64,000 bases of DNA from Actinomycetota bacterium (GTDB lineage: Bacteria; Actinomycetota; Actinomycetes; Nanopelagicales; Nanopelagicaceae), in assembly GCA_947372165.1 (NCBI GenBank), contig CANBSP010000007.1:17523-81522 (forward strand), given 5' to 3'. The stretch's first letter is position 1, and each line of letters begins with the position of its first letter. This document shows, piece by piece, positions 16,300 through 25,564 of this stretch. The notes beneath the pieces are model-generated. The model saw only the letters and a program-made list of their open reading frames with translations, was not told where the DNA came from and searched no databases. A program made the position numbers and the translations under genes.

Positions 16300-17462
16300 T
16301 AGTAGCCCCCGCGGGTATCAAGAATAGGAATCGACCCTAAAGCATCTAAATCAGCGCCAGTATGTGGGTTTACGAGGATTGCCAAGTCATATCCGGCAGA
16401 GAGTGCAGCTGACGCCTCGCCTTTCCATTGGCCGACTAAATGGTCGTGCCACACAACATCGGCACCGGCGCTTCGAAGTAATGAGATCAAGGCATCCGCT
16501 GGTGTCTCACGAACATCAGCAACATCTGGCTTGTAGGCAACGCCAATAACAATGACCTTCTTGGAGGAGAGAGATCCGAGCATGCCGGTTGCAACGCCAA
16601 CAAAGTAGGAAGGACGAGAGAGATTGACTTCATTTGCGAGATCGATAAAGCGGGTAGAGGCGCCAATCTCACGCGCCTTCGCCGCAAGATAAGTTGGATC
16701 TACCGGGATGCAATGTCCGCCGATGCCGCTAGATGGAAAGAATGGCATAAAACCATATGGCTTCGTGGATGCGGCTGCGATAACTTCGCGGACATCGATC
16801 TTCATCTTGCTGCAAAAATCCGCGATCTCGTTGATAAAGGAGATATTTACTAATCGGAAGGAGTTCTCGAGAAGCTTGGCAGTCTCGACCACCTCTACCG
16901 ATGAGTATGAAGTCACAGATGCAATAAAAGTGGAATAGAAATCCACTGCTCGGGCTCGGGCTGACTCGGTGATGCCAGCGACAAGCTTTGGAGTGTTCTT
17001 CACATTCCAATTCTTATTAGCCGGATCTATGCGCTCTGGTGAATAAGCGAGATCGTGACCTGCAAAGATTGGTGCGAGAAGGTCTCGGGTAAATCCAGGT
17101 GAGACGGTCGATTCATTGATGATTAAGGCGCTCTTCACGAGGTGTGGTGCAACTGCTTTCGCACCTTCAATCAAGATCGACGTATCGGGATTGCGCGATT
17201 CATCTAATGGGGTTGGGAGACAGAGAATCACAACATCTGCATCTGCGAGATCTGCTAAATCACTCGAGGCCCGGTAAAAGAGAGATTGCGCGGCAAGGTA
17301 GTTATCGGAGATGTCACCGATTGGTGATTTGCCCGAATTAAGGCCTTCAACCCGTGCGGTATCGGTATCGAACCCAACGACGTGGTGGCCCGATTCAGCG
17401 GCTGCAAGTGCCAATGGGAGGCCAACATAGCCCTGCCCAACTACCACTACCTTCACCGTCAT
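16299..17462 (-). CDS. UDP-sugar 6-dehydrogenase (UDP-ManNAc/UDP-glucose dehydrogenase family)
   Basis: 387 residues, three-domain nucleotide-sugar dehydrogenase. The N-terminal Rossmann motif is GQGYVGLPLA (9-18), the catalytic lysine region is ETAKLLENSFR (Lys196), and the catalytic cysteine is Cys251 in GGHCIPVDP. The C-terminal nucleotide-sugar domain with VIGVAYKPDVADVRETPA is intact. It performs a four-electron oxidation of a UDP-hexose or UDP-N-acetylhexosamine to the uronate with two NAD. The WecC-like IGGHCIPVDP form favours an N-acetylated hexosamine. It is the first gene of the glycan operon and is leaderless (TAATCT, six bases, ATG). Confidence 0.86.
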   Translation of the reverse strand: MTVKVVVVGQGYVGLPLALAAAESGHHVVGFDTDTARVEGLNSGKSPIGDISDNYLAAQSLFYRASSDLADLADADVVILCLPTPLDESRNPDTSILIEGAKAVAPHLVKSALIINESTVSPGFTRDLLAPIFAGHDLAYSPERIDPANKNWNVKNTPKLVAGITESARARAVDFYSTFIASVTSYSSVEVVETAKLLENSFRLVNISFINEIADFCSKMKIDVREVIAAASTKPYGFMPFFPSSGIGGHCIPVDPTYLAAKAREIGASTRFIDLANEVNLSRPSYFVGVATGMLGSLSSKKVIVIGVAYKPDVADVRETPADALISLLRSAGADVVWHDHLVGQWKGEASAALSAGYDLAILVNPHTGADLDALGSIPILDTRGGY

Positions 17463-17474
17463 ATGCGTAGATTA
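17463..17474 (-). promoter_or_regulatory. Leaderless -10 box of the UDP-sugar dehydrogenase operon
   Basis: TAATCT at 17469..17474 with six bases to the ATG at 17462. It lies just before the stop codon of the upstream ligase gene and would start the whole polysaccharide operon. Confidence 0.5.
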
Positions 17475-17479
17475 TCGGG

Positions 17480-19345
17480 TTAGAGCGAGCCGAAATCCTT
17501 ATGAGCGGTCAGAGCTTCGGAAGTCTGCGCTGCAAAGGCATCGATTCGCCCAATGATCGCCTTCGCGCCAGCTTTATCGCCAGATTGCTTGAGATCTTCG
17601 CCAAGTTGCAAGAGGTTCTGATAGTTCCAAGGATCAAGGGCTGACATCTTCTGACGATTTGAAGCAGCTTCGCCAAAGTTTTTGTTCGCTTCTTCAATGA
17701 GAGCGAGGGTATTGAGCGCATCGAAGCCACGTGGATCCCGAGCGAGTACTGCAAGGAGATTCGTCTTTGCCTCAGGTAATTGATTCGCCTGTGCCAAGAG
17801 AATGGCAACACTCTCTTTTGCATGAGTATCTTGGAAGCCATACCCCAAAGGTTTGCGAACGATTTGAAGATAGGCTGAAAGATTTGCAGAGGTTGGCGCT
17901 GCATATCCTCGGCTCGTCTTGAGCGCGGCATCAGATAAGAACATTGGAATACAGATGGCAAAGGCGAGAGTAAAGAGGAGCCCAGAGACCAACGGTTGTG
18001 CAGCCGATCCAGATGAGATCTTTGTTGATTGCTTTATAGATTGCTTCTTTGATCGTAGCGGTTTGGCATTTACTGGTGCGAGAACTTCTTCGACCTTTGT
18101 TGGCCGTGAAAGTGCAACAACTATGCCGCCGAGGATCCAACCCCAGATCGCAATACCTACGTTATCGATTGAAATAAGTGATTGCGCTTCATAGGTAATC
18201 CAGGCGCCAAAGAAGGTAGCGATAACTATCTGATTAATCCCGGTCGCACTTCGCAGCGCAGTGATACCGCGCCAGGCAATGAAGAGTGTCAGGGCTAAGA
18301 AAGCGATTAAGACAAAGATGCCACCAGTGGCGGCTAATTGAATGGGTACATCGTGGGCAGCATTTGAGACCAGGCCTGGTCCGCGGCGTAACGCCTGCGT
18401 CGCATCGCGATATTGGCGGAAGTATGCGCCATAACGATCAAGACCAACTCCAAAGAGTGGATGTGACTTAAACATCCGGATACCTGCGCGCCAATAATCA
18501 CCGCGATAGGTCACTGATGCTTTATAGAAGAGGCTCTTCAATGGTCCTTGGTTGAGCATTCCAACCAAACCGAGTGCGCCGACGACCAATCCAAATCCGG
18601 CAAAGCCATACGCCACAATCTTCTTGCGTTGATGAAGCCAGATATAGACGATGACTGCGATACCAGCGGCGCCGGCAAGTAGGCCCTGACGGACTTGGCT
18701 AAAGAGGATTGTGACGAGCAAGAGCAGCACATTGAGCGCTGACCAGATTCGCACCACCTTACTCTTCGAGCTATTGATTACTAGACCGAAGGCCAAGACT
18801 AGGAAGATCGCCATTACAGCTGCAGCAAAATCGGGATTTCCAAGTGTGGAGAGCACACTGTCATAAGGGTTATTCCACTTAATGAAATCGACTTTAAAGT
18901 GTTGGATAAATCCATAGAAGCCCACAATGAAGCCAACTACTAATGTGACTCGATCAAAGAGTGCAATGGTGGAGAGTGAGAAGAGCATCGAGGCAGCAGT
19001 GAAGAAGAGGATGAGTGAAAGATAAGAGATCAATCCCGTCCGACGGGCGTAATCACCGAAGAGGCCTTGCAGTTTTACATCTGTGGCGAGAAACGCTGCA
19101 ATAAATGTGAGCGCAAGAGATCCAGCAAAAATAAATACCTGGCGATCAATCTTCTGGGACCAACGGCGGCGAACCTGAAAGCCAACCCAACCAGCAAGCC
19201 AGAATCCGACGCAGTACAAGATCCAACTCTTTGGAGCATTGAAAGGATCTTCAAGTGTCGCCCATAAGAAGGTGGAGACGAGAGATCCGCCAATTAGCAG
19301 CCAATTCATCGCTTGACGATCTGGGCTGGAGATTTTTTTAGCCAT
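17480..19345 (-). CDS. O-antigen ligase/polymerase-like membrane protein with TPR tail
   Basis: 621 residues. Residues 1-460 carry about ten to twelve hydrophobic segments and, in the large external loop, RRGPGLVSNAAHDVPIQL, the conserved histidine motif of Wzy_C (O-antigen ligase/polymerase) proteins, preceded by the GVGLDRYGAYF segment. Residues about 495-600 resemble tetratricopeptide repeats (LLAQANQLPEAKTNLLAVL, then a second helical pair). It should join or polymerise lipid-linked glycans outside the membrane. Its neighbours downstream make and export a polysaccharide. Leaderless start (TAACCT, six bases, ATG). Ligase versus polymerase cannot be decided. Confidence 0.82.
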   Translation of the reverse strand: MAKKISSPDRQAMNWLLIGGSLVSTFLWATLEDPFNAPKSWILYCVGFWLAGWVGFQVRRRWSQKIDRQVFIFAGSLALTFIAAFLATDVKLQGLFGDYARRTGLISYLSLILFFTAASMLFSLSTIALFDRVTLVVGFIVGFYGFIQHFKVDFIKWNNPYDSVLSTLGNPDFAAAVMAIFLVLAFGLVINSSKSKVVRIWSALNVLLLLVTILFSQVRQGLLAGAAGIAVIVYIWLHQRKKIVAYGFAGFGLVVGALGLVGMLNQGPLKSLFYKASVTYRGDYWRAGIRMFKSHPLFGVGLDRYGAYFRQYRDATQALRRGPGLVSNAAHDVPIQLAATGGIFVLIAFLALTLFIAWRGITALRSATGINQIVIATFFGAWITYEAQSLISIDNVGIAIWGWILGGIVVALSRPTKVEEVLAPVNAKPLRSKKQSIKQSTKISSGSAAQPLVSGLLFTLAFAICIPMFLSDAALKTSRGYAAPTSANLSAYLQIVRKPLGYGFQDTHAKESVAILLAQANQLPEAKTNLLAVLARDPRGFDALNTLALIEEANKNFGEAASNRQKMSALDPWNYQNLLQLGEDLKQSGDKAGAKAIIGRIDAFAAQTSEALTAHKDFGSL

Positions 19346-19357
19346 GGGTAAAGGTTA
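19346..19357 (-). promoter_or_regulatory. Leaderless -10 box of the ligase-like gene
   Basis: TAACCT at 19352..19357, six bases, ATG at 19345. Confidence 0.5.
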
Positions 19358-19373
19358 CCTGAGCGCTAACGGA

Positions 19374-20387
19374 TCATTGGGTTGTGGCACCGACTTCGAG
19401 ATGAAGATCGAGTTTCACAGATGTGATGGGTTCGCGTTTTAACGCCAGCGCCAAGTTTTTGGCAACAGTGCTGCCTAATTGATAGGAAGGCTGGACGATT
19501 GTTGTGATGGATGGTTGCGATTTGCGAGCAATATCTGACCCGTCAAAACCGACTAGCTTCACATCCCGACCGACCTTGTATCCCTCGGCCAGTAAGACTT
19601 TGAGCGCACCGACTGCCATCAAGTCATTTGCCGCAAAGATTCCGTCGAAGGTGGCTCCCTTCTTTAAGAACTTCATCAGCGCAGCCTCGGCGCTCTCTTG
19701 CGTGAAGTCTCCTTTGAGGATGAGTTGCGGTTCTACCTTCATCTTCGCTGCCTTCAAGGCGCGCTCATAACCAGATAACCGTTCGCGCGCTGCTTGAATA
19801 GCGGTATCGCCAGTAATTGTCAGGATCTTCTTGCATCCTTGATCAATGAGGTGTTGGGTGGCCAACTCGCCACCGACCTCGTTATCAACGCCGACATAGG
19901 TGAAGCGGCGAGATTCGCCTTGGTTTCCACCGAAGACGATAATCATATTTTTTGGGACATATCTTTCCAGGATCTTGATATCACGGTGCCAACCAAATAC
20001 CGCTACCGCGTCATAGTTGCCTCGAATGAGTGAGTTCACTAAATCTTGATCAGATTGATTGGTCGAATGGAAGAAGAGAACGGGATGGAGTTCATCAGAT
20101 GATGCGACATCCATGAATCCCTGCACCACTGATTTCCAGAATGGATTGAGGAAGAACTCTTCAGTCGATTCTTCAAGCACAAGCGCGATTGATCGTCCTA
20201 CTCCCCCAGCCAATTTTCTAGCATTGAGGTTCGGTTGATATCCGAGGCGGGCAATCGTCTCTTCAACTAATTTCCGCTTATCTTCGGCCACAACCGCCGT
20301 GCCATTCATAACACGCGAAACAGTCGCTTTACTTACTCCAGCAGCAGCAGCGATCTCATCGATCGTATAACTGCGCTTAGAATTCAT
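19374..20387 (-). CDS. LacI-family transcriptional regulator of the beta-glucan locus
   Basis: 337 residues. The helix-turn-helix is at 6-28 (YTIDEIAAAAGVSKATVSRV) with a hinge helix NARKLAGG near 55-62, followed by a periplasmic-binding-protein fold that binds a sugar effector. It lies directly before a GH1 gene on the same strand and is the only LacI-type gene in the region. Two copies of a 14-bp operator with the central CG typical of LacI sites occur at 21868 and 28945, in front of the divergent GH1/GH16 and ABC/GH16 genes, so these are its likely targets. It is leaderless (TAAAGT, six bases, ATG) and no operator is seen at its own start. The effector is probably a beta-glucan oligosaccharide. 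Confidence 0.88.
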   Translation of the reverse strand: MNSKRSYTIDEIAAAAGVSKATVSRVMNGTAVVAEDKRKLVEETIARLGYQPNLNARKLAGGVGRSIALVLEESTEEFFLNPFWKSVVQGFMDVASSDELHPVLFFHSTNQSDQDLVNSLIRGNYDAVAVFGWHRDIKILERYVPKNMIIVFGGNQGESRRFTYVGVDNEVGGELATQHLIDQGCKKILTITGDTAIQAARERLSGYERALKAAKMKVEPQLILKGDFTQESAEAALMKFLKKGATFDGIFAANDLMAVGALKVLLAEGYKVGRDVKLVGFDGSDIARKSQPSITTIVQPSYQLGSTVAKNLALALKREPITSVKLDLHLEVGATTQ

Positions 20388-20399
20388 GACCCTACTTTA
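20388..20399 (-). promoter_or_regulatory. Leaderless -10 box of the LacI gene
   Basis: TAAAGT at 20394..20399 with six bases to the ATG at 20387, inside the 17-bp gap after the GH1 stop. Confidence 0.5.
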
Positions 20400-20404
20400 A
20401 CGGT

Positions 20405-21793
20405 TCAGTCGGTGACAAAGTTGTTGGCGACAATCTTTTTAAATTCGTGACCACTCGCCTTGATCGTGCGCTTCTGTGTCTGATAATCAACGTGGATGAT
20501 GCCAAAGCGTTGGGAGTAGCCCTCGGCCCATTCGTAGTTATCGAGTAATGACCAGGCAAAGTAAGCCTTGACCGGCGCGCCTTGGGCGATTGCATCGCTG
20601 AGTTCAGAGAGGTGCGCGCGTAGGTAATCAATGCGACGTTGATCGTTCACGAGACCATTCGCATCAGGCTCATCGTTGATGGCGCAACCATTTTCGGTGA
20701 TGTTGATCGCGGTGATTTCTGGCCAATCGTCGTGGATCCGCAGTACCAAGTTCTTCAAGCCATGCGGGGTTACCGGCCATCCAATATCGGTCAGCTTCCC
20801 GGTGAAACGCTCTGGGATAGAGGTATTTGCGCGGACATCCAGAGGCAAATAAGCGCTCTCTCTAAATGGCTTATCTTCTGGTCGCGCCGTCCGGACAAAG
20901 CTATCGCTGTAGTAATTCACGCCAAGAAATTCATTATCGCACTTCAGCAGATCCATATCCCCAGGCAGGATTGTGCCTTCGACGAGATCGCCATAGGCCG
21001 TGATCAAGGTCGCTGGATATTTGCCCTCTTGAATTGCACCAATCCACCAGCGATTGAGATTGCCATCTAGTAAATCAACAACTTCAGCAAGAGATGCATC
21101 CTCTGGATTCTCATTAACATAATTTGTCATATTGACGGTGATGCCAACCTTTGCTGTTGGTTGCGCTGCCTTGATGCTGCGAGTTGCTAATGCATGCGCC
21201 AACGCAGTGTGATGTGCTGCAGCAACTGCCGCGCGATAATCTTTTTTACCTGGCGCATGAACACCGATTGAATAACCGAGCCAACTGACACACCATGGTT
21301 CGTTTATCGTGATCCAATTCTTAATGCGATCTCCGAATGCTTGCGCGCATGCTGCTGCATAATCGGCGAAGGCAAATGCCGTCTCACGATTTGCCCAACC
21401 ACCTTTATCTTCAAGTGTCTGTGGCAAGTCCCAGTGATACAGGGTGACCATTGGTTCGATCCCGGCTGCGATGAGCGCATTGATCAAACGATTGTAAAAA
21501 TCGAAGCCACGTTCTTCGCGGACGCCATCGCCCTTTGGAAAGAGGCGAGGCCATGCAATGGAGAAGCGGTATGCCTTCACACCGAGTTCTTGCATCAAGG
21601 CGATATCTTCCGGGAACCGGTTGTAGTGATCACAGGCCATATCGCCGGTGTCACCGTTCTTCACCTTACCTTCGGTCTTGCTGAAGGTATCCCAGATACT
21701 CACACCGCGACCATCAACAGCAGCTGCACCTTCGATTTGGTAGCTTGCAGTTGCGGTTCCCCATAGGAAATCGCTTGGGAATGCGTGTGACAT
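20405..21793 (-). CDS. GH1 beta-glucosidase
   Basis: 462 residues, full-length glycoside hydrolase family 1. The acid/base is Glu165 in TINEPW and the nucleophile is Glu367 in ITENG; the N-terminal FLWGTATASYQIEGA motif (9-23) is the GH1 signature. There is no signal peptide, so it acts in the cytoplasm and should split imported beta-linked gluco-oligosaccharides to glucose. It has a leader with GGCGGAAG before the ATG, and the LacI-type operator lies 75 bp upstream in the intergenic region shared with the divergent GH16 gene. Linkage preference is not readable, but the setting favours beta-1,3. Confidence 0.92.
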   Translation of the reverse strand: MSHAFPSDFLWGTATASYQIEGAAAVDGRGVSIWDTFSKTEGKVKNGDTGDMACDHYNRFPEDIALMQELGVKAYRFSIAWPRLFPKGDGVREERGFDFYNRLINALIAAGIEPMVTLYHWDLPQTLEDKGGWANRETAFAFADYAAACAQAFGDRIKNWITINEPWCVSWLGYSIGVHAPGKKDYRAAVAAAHHTALAHALATRSIKAAQPTAKVGITVNMTNYVNENPEDASLAEVVDLLDGNLNRWWIGAIQEGKYPATLITAYGDLVEGTILPGDMDLLKCDNEFLGVNYYSDSFVRTARPEDKPFRESAYLPLDVRANTSIPERFTGKLTDIGWPVTPHGLKNLVLRIHDDWPEITAINITENGCAINDEPDANGLVNDQRRIDYLRAHLSELSDAIAQGAPVKAYFAWSLLDNYEWAEGYSQRFGIIHVDYQTQKRTIKASGHEFKKIVANNFVTD

Positions 21794-21867
21794 ATCTTCC
21801 GCCGTTCTCTTTGAAGTCGAACTCGAGGTGCTTGTTTTTCGAGCCTAGATCAGATTACATATCCTAG

Positions 21868-21881
21868 TGAAAGCGGTTTCA
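21868..21881. promoter_or_regulatory. LacI-type operator between GH1 and GH16
   Basis: TGAAAGCGGTTTCA, a near-palindrome with TGAAA/TTTCA arms around a central CG. The same 14 bases recur at 28945. It sits between the divergent GH1 (start 21793) and GH16 (start 21948) genes and should bind the LacI regulator at 19374..20387. A TTATAAAG element about 40 bp downstream may be the -10 region of the GH16 gene. Confidence 0.75.
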
Positions 21882-21947
21882 TAGAGAAAATCAAGGGAAA
21901 ATAGCACTTCTTACCCAGTTGTTATAAAGAGTTATAGAAGGAGTCCG

Positions 21948-22733
21948 ATGATGGCACGTCAGTTGATCTGGTCGGAGACCTTTGAGCCCCGAGACAGTGG
22001 GCGCCCTGACCCGAAGGTTTGGAACTTCGATCTTGGCGATGGCTCGGCACATGGCATCCCTGGGTGGGGCAATAACGAGCGCGAGTTCTATCTTGATTCA
22101 GCCGCCTCGGTCGATGATGGTCTCACCTTCCACGCCATCCGCGAACCCGAGAACTCTCCTCACCAGACGTATTACGGCCCGGCAGAGTGGACGAGCAGCA
22201 AGATTCACACCTTTGGCAAGATCTCATTCCAATACGGATACTTTGAATTTATCGCGAAGGCGCCGCACGGTGGCGGCAGCTGGCCTGCTATCTGGATGCT
22301 GGGAACCGCCATTGCACATACTCCGTGGCCGGCGTGCGGTGAGATCGATATCTTTGAAGGCACCGGAAATGAGCCGCAGACAATTCGTGGCACCTTGCAT
22401 GGCCCTGGTTACTCCGGAGAGTTCGGCGTCACGGCCGCTACAACGTATCCAACTCTTCTCTCTGATGAGTTCATCACCTACGGATTGCTCTGGCTCCCAA
22501 ATCGGATCGAGTGGTCTGTGAATGGCGTGACGTACTCGGTTATCACAAGCGATGATTCACGACTTGAAGGAAAGGCATGGCCTTTCAACGCACCTCACTA
22601 CTTGATCATGAACCTTGCGATCGGTGGTTGGTTTGCAGGTGACGTGGATCCGGCACTGAATGAGGCGATCTTCGAAGTGAAATCGGTTAAGGTCTACTCA
22701 GCCGATGGAATCGGTTCGGTCGAACTTCACTAA
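21948..22733 (+). CDS. GH16 beta-glucanase without signal peptide
   Basis: 261 residues, essentially one GH16 domain. The catalytic motif GEIDIFE gives Glu132 (nucleophile), Asp134 and Glu137 (acid/base) in the ExDxxE form typical of laminarinases (endo-beta-1,3-glucanases). No signal peptide or membrane segment is present, so unlike its three relatives here it appears cytoplasmic, where it could shorten imported oligosaccharides before GH1 acts. Two ATG codons are adjacent (21948 and 21951); the GAAGGAG site fits the second slightly better. The gene is divergent from GH1 across the LacI operator. Confidence 0.88.
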   Translation: MMARQLIWSETFEPRDSGRPDPKVWNFDLGDGSAHGIPGWGNNEREFYLDSAASVDDGLTFHAIREPENSPHQTYYGPAEWTSSKIHTFGKISFQYGYFEFIAKAPHGGGSWPAIWMLGTAIAHTPWPACGEIDIFEGTGNEPQTIRGTLHGPGYSGEFGVTAATTYPTLLSDEFITYGLLWLPNRIEWSVNGVTYSVITSDDSRLEGKAWPFNAPHYLIMNLAIGGWFAGDVDPALNEAIFEVKSVKVYSADGIGSVELH

Positions 22734-22743
22734 ATCAAACTCG

Positions 22744-24111
22744 TTAGTGAGTAATAACTTCGCCGACGCCATTAATGCTTGAGACGTGAACCCAATCGAC
22801 TGACATCGTTGCGCTCTTTAAGGCAGGATCGATCGCCCCGCCAAAGTTACCGCCCATGGCAAGGTTGATGAGTAGGTAGTACTCGTGATCAAAGACCCAA
22901 GTATGCGTAGGGTCAGTTAAAGACGCCCTGTTCAGCGATCCGTAAGGCTTGCCATCGAGATACCAGGTGATTTGATCTGGCAGCCAGTCAACGGCGTAGG
23001 TGTGATAATCGCTCGCAATACCGGCATCAATGGATGTGGTGAAAGATTGGCCTGATGCAGGTCCATGTGGCGTTCCGTAGACAGTTGTCGAGGTGCGACC
23101 AAGTAACTCAGTCACATCAATTTCGCCACAGCCTGGCCATGGACGATCATCGATATTTGCACCAAGCATCCAGAAAGCGCCCCAGGTTCCGTTTCCTACT
23201 GGTCCCTTGATCCGCGCTTCGATTCGTCCGTACTTAAATCCAACTTTACCTTTGGTGACAAATTTCGAGCTCACCCATTCGCAGGCCGAACCGTAATAAC
23301 ACTTATAAGCAACTGCGCCGGTCGTGCTTGCGGTAGTGACAAGTGAACCAGTTGAATCAATGGTGCTCTGCGTATCTAAATACCACTGGCGTTCGAGATT
23401 ACCCCAGCCACGATTTCCATAAGATGTGCCATCGCCATTTTCCGGAATCCAGACCGAAGAATTTAAAGTTGAGCCAGCGTTGAACTCATCTGACCAGATC
23501 AGAGAGTAAGAACGAGGGGCAACCGGAATTGCGATCGACTGTGAAGTCGATGAGGTGGAACCGAAACCTTTTGCAGTGTACGAAACTTTGAGTGAGATAT
23601 CACTACCTTGGTCGCCGGTTGCGAGTTGGTAGGTGTTTGCATGTGCACCTTTCACTTCGAATGGACCAGAGAACCATTGAAGAGTTGGGGTGGCATTTGC
23701 CGGAATGGTCTTTGGGAGCACTACCGCCATTGTGGTCTTTGCTACATCAGCATAGGCAATGTTCACAAAGCCATTTACTGCGACGCTGCCAATCACGATG
23801 GTATTCGATGTAACGGTGACGCCATTTGCGCTCTCACGAGCAGCGATAATGGTCCCCTTCTTTGAAGGTGGCGTAAGGCTCTTGCCGGAATTGCCCGCTA
23901 CGACCTTGCCATTTACTACCCATGAAATAGTGCTTTTAGTGGCCGAACTCCAAGTAGCTGGGCTCTCCGTGATCGCTCCACCCACCTTGGTCAGAGTGAT
24001 GACCGGAGGGGTGATCGCCGTTATAGCCACGGCCTTTGCTGGTGTGATCAGAAACAGAGTGGAGATGGCCAAGAGCGACGATGTGGTGATGCCGACAAAT
24101 GATTTACGCAT
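22744..24111 (-). CDS. Secreted GH16 beta-glucanase with N-terminal Ig-like region
   Basis: 455 residues. Residues 1-28 are a Sec signal peptide ending in PAKA. Residues about 30-195 are two beta-rich Ig-like repeats of the kind found in bacterial surface enzymes (PPVITLTKVGGA, STISWVVNGKVV; then TPTLQWFSGPFEV, ISLKVSYTAKG). The GH16 domain spans about 200-455 with GEIDVTE (Glu330, Asp332, Glu335). It should cut laminarin-like beta-1,3-glucan outside the cell. It is convergent with the cytoplasmic GH16 gene (10 bp between stops) and is separated from the upstream secreted-protein gene by a strong hairpin. Confidence 0.88.
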   Translation of the reverse strand: MRKSFVGITTSSLLAISTLFLITPAKAVAITAITPPVITLTKVGGAITESPATWSSATKSTISWVVNGKVVAGNSGKSLTPPSKKGTIIAARESANGVTVTSNTIVIGSVAVNGFVNIAYADVAKTTMAVVLPKTIPANATPTLQWFSGPFEVKGAHANTYQLATGDQGSDISLKVSYTAKGFGSTSSTSQSIAIPVAPRSYSLIWSDEFNAGSTLNSSVWIPENGDGTSYGNRGWGNLERQWYLDTQSTIDSTGSLVTTASTTGAVAYKCYYGSACEWVSSKFVTKGKVGFKYGRIEARIKGPVGNGTWGAFWMLGANIDDRPWPGCGEIDVTELLGRTSTTVYGTPHGPASGQSFTTSIDAGIASDYHTYAVDWLPDQITWYLDGKPYGSLNRASLTDPTHTWVFDHEYYLLINLAMGGNFGGAIDPALKSATMSVDWVHVSSINGVGEVITH

Positions 24112-24141
24112 TTCTTCTTAGCTTCCTTCTCTGATGGAGAT

Positions 24142-24179
24142 GCGGCCTGGTCTCCCCTTAGGTGTGTAGACCAGGCCGC
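24142..24179 (-). terminator. Strong hairpin after the two-module secreted protein
   Basis: A perfect 12-bp stem, GCGGCCTGGTCT (24142..24153) against AGACCAGGCCGC (24168..24179), loop 14 bases, 33 bp after the stop of the gene at 24212. No T-run is obvious, so it may be an mRNA-end stabiliser rather than a classical terminator. Confidence 0.6.
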
Positions 24180-24211
24180 ACTCGTAGTGCTCTCTTACTT
24201 CTGCTTACTTC

Positions 24212-25507
24212 TTACTTCTTGGTGTAGCCCTTTGGACAGACTGGCTTGACGCCAGTGACCTTTACAGTCGTCTTACCCTTTACACAACTGATTGTTGATG
24301 TAGCAGGTGCGGCGACCGCAGCGTTTCCGTAGAAGTGGATCTCGGTGAAGTCTGCAACATCTGTTGCTGCTCCGGTGATCTCTGGGAAGATCTGCGAGAA
24401 GAGCGCACCCTTAGTTGGATCTGTAGGGGTTGCTGTAGTCATGGTTGCAGGCTTTACCTCGCCCTTAGTGTCAGTGTTCTTCAAAGTGAAGACCGCATAA
24501 CCCATCGCATCTGTCGTTGCAGAATAGAGGGCTTGGTCGTTTCCTTGTGAGTCATCCTTCTTAGGATCTGTCGCTACCTTGCCATCTGTCATCTTGGCAT
24601 TGGACTTGGAATATGCCTTGTTGACGTGAAGCTTTACAACAGTATTTGGAAGTGCGACGCCATTGTCATCGGTCACCTTGTATGCCAAGACGATAGATGA
24701 ACCTGTTGGTGCATAGACCTGGCGGAAGCCAACGCCCGCTGCATACCAAGTGTTATCAACGCTGAAAGTCTTCTCGAGATCTGCACGGTGGATCGAGTTC
24801 TTATCGTCAAGAACTGGTGTAACCAAGCGGATTGTTGGGTGTGTAACTGGCGCAGTGACTACTGACTTTGGAATGTAGTAGTGGAACTCAGTGAAGACTG
24901 AGTGATCTGGCTTCTCGCCTGCGATTTGAAGAAGGAACTGTGAGTGAAGGTCATTGAGACCATCAGCACTGATATCTGGCTTGTCGGTGAAGGAGGCTGG
25001 CTGTGGCTCGCCAAGTGGCGCCGCATCGAGATCCTTTACTGAGTATGTGACGTTACCGAAAGCATCAGTGGTGTGGAAGACATTGCCTTGATCCAAAGGT
25101 GGCTTATCGACGCCCTTTGTGATGACATTATCGACCTGAACGATCGATGTCGATGTGCTGTAACCCTTATTCACGCGAAGATTGACAACCTGGTTAACGA
25201 GAGGCTGACCGTTCTTATCGGTGACGTGGTAGGTCAAGTTTGAAGTTGAGCCGACTGGAACAAATGTGCGCTGATAGATGACGCCAGTTCCGAACCAACC
25301 GTTAGCAACCCAACCATCAGCCATCTTCTGGTTAGCGGCTGCTTCGCTGGTATTTGTTGCATCAAGATATGGTGTTAAAAGAGTTGCATGCGCATCCTGA
25401 GGTGGGGTGGTCCCAGCTGCATGTGCTGATCCCGCAACTGTTCCTGCAAATGTCGCGACGAGCGCCGCGGTAGTCACAGCAACTGCAAGCTTTTTAGCCT
25501 TGAGCAT
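24212..25507 (-). CDS. Secreted protein with two copies of an unrecognised module
   Basis: 431 residues from the ATG at 25507, which has GGAG six bases upstream; the first 30 residues are a Sec signal ending in AHA. Two tandem modules of about 165 residues follow (about 35-210 and 215-390). Each has a LVTPxLD-type first strand, a W-x-G stretch, GSxxxLxYxVTDxNG, VNKxYSxS, then a T-T-D-A-x-G-x-V-F/Y strand and a final FTEFH/FTEIHF. A C-terminal tail has Cys pair CVKGKTTVKVTGVKPVC and ends CPKGYTKK. The second module is very close to the second module of the protein at 30056. I do not recognise the fold; location and the GH16 fusion at 31475 suggest glucan binding. It follows the ABC permease gene on the same strand. 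Confidence 0.75.
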   Translation of the reverse strand: MLKAKKLAVAVTTAALVATFAGTVAGSAHAAGTTPPQDAHATLLTPYLDATNTSEAAANQKMADGWVANGWFGTGVIYQRTFVPVGSTSNLTYHVTDKNGQPLVNQVVNLRVNKGYSTSTSIVQVDNVITKGVDKPPLDQGNVFHTTDAFGNVTYSVKDLDAAPLGEPQPASFTDKPDISADGLNDLHSQFLLQIAGEKPDHSVFTEFHYYIPKSVVTAPVTHPTIRLVTPVLDDKNSIHRADLEKTFSVDNTWYAAGVGFRQVYAPTGSSIVLAYKVTDDNGVALPNTVVKLHVNKAYSKSNAKMTDGKVATDPKKDDSQGNDQALYSATTDAMGYAVFTLKNTDTKGEVKPATMTTATPTDPTKGALFSQIFPEITGAATDVADFTEIHFYGNAAVAAPATSTISCVKGKTTVKVTGVKPVCPKGYTKK

Positions 25508-25564
25508 TTGTACTCCATTTCTTTTCCTAGGTTTTAACATGGTGAGATCTTTCGCCGAACTGGT

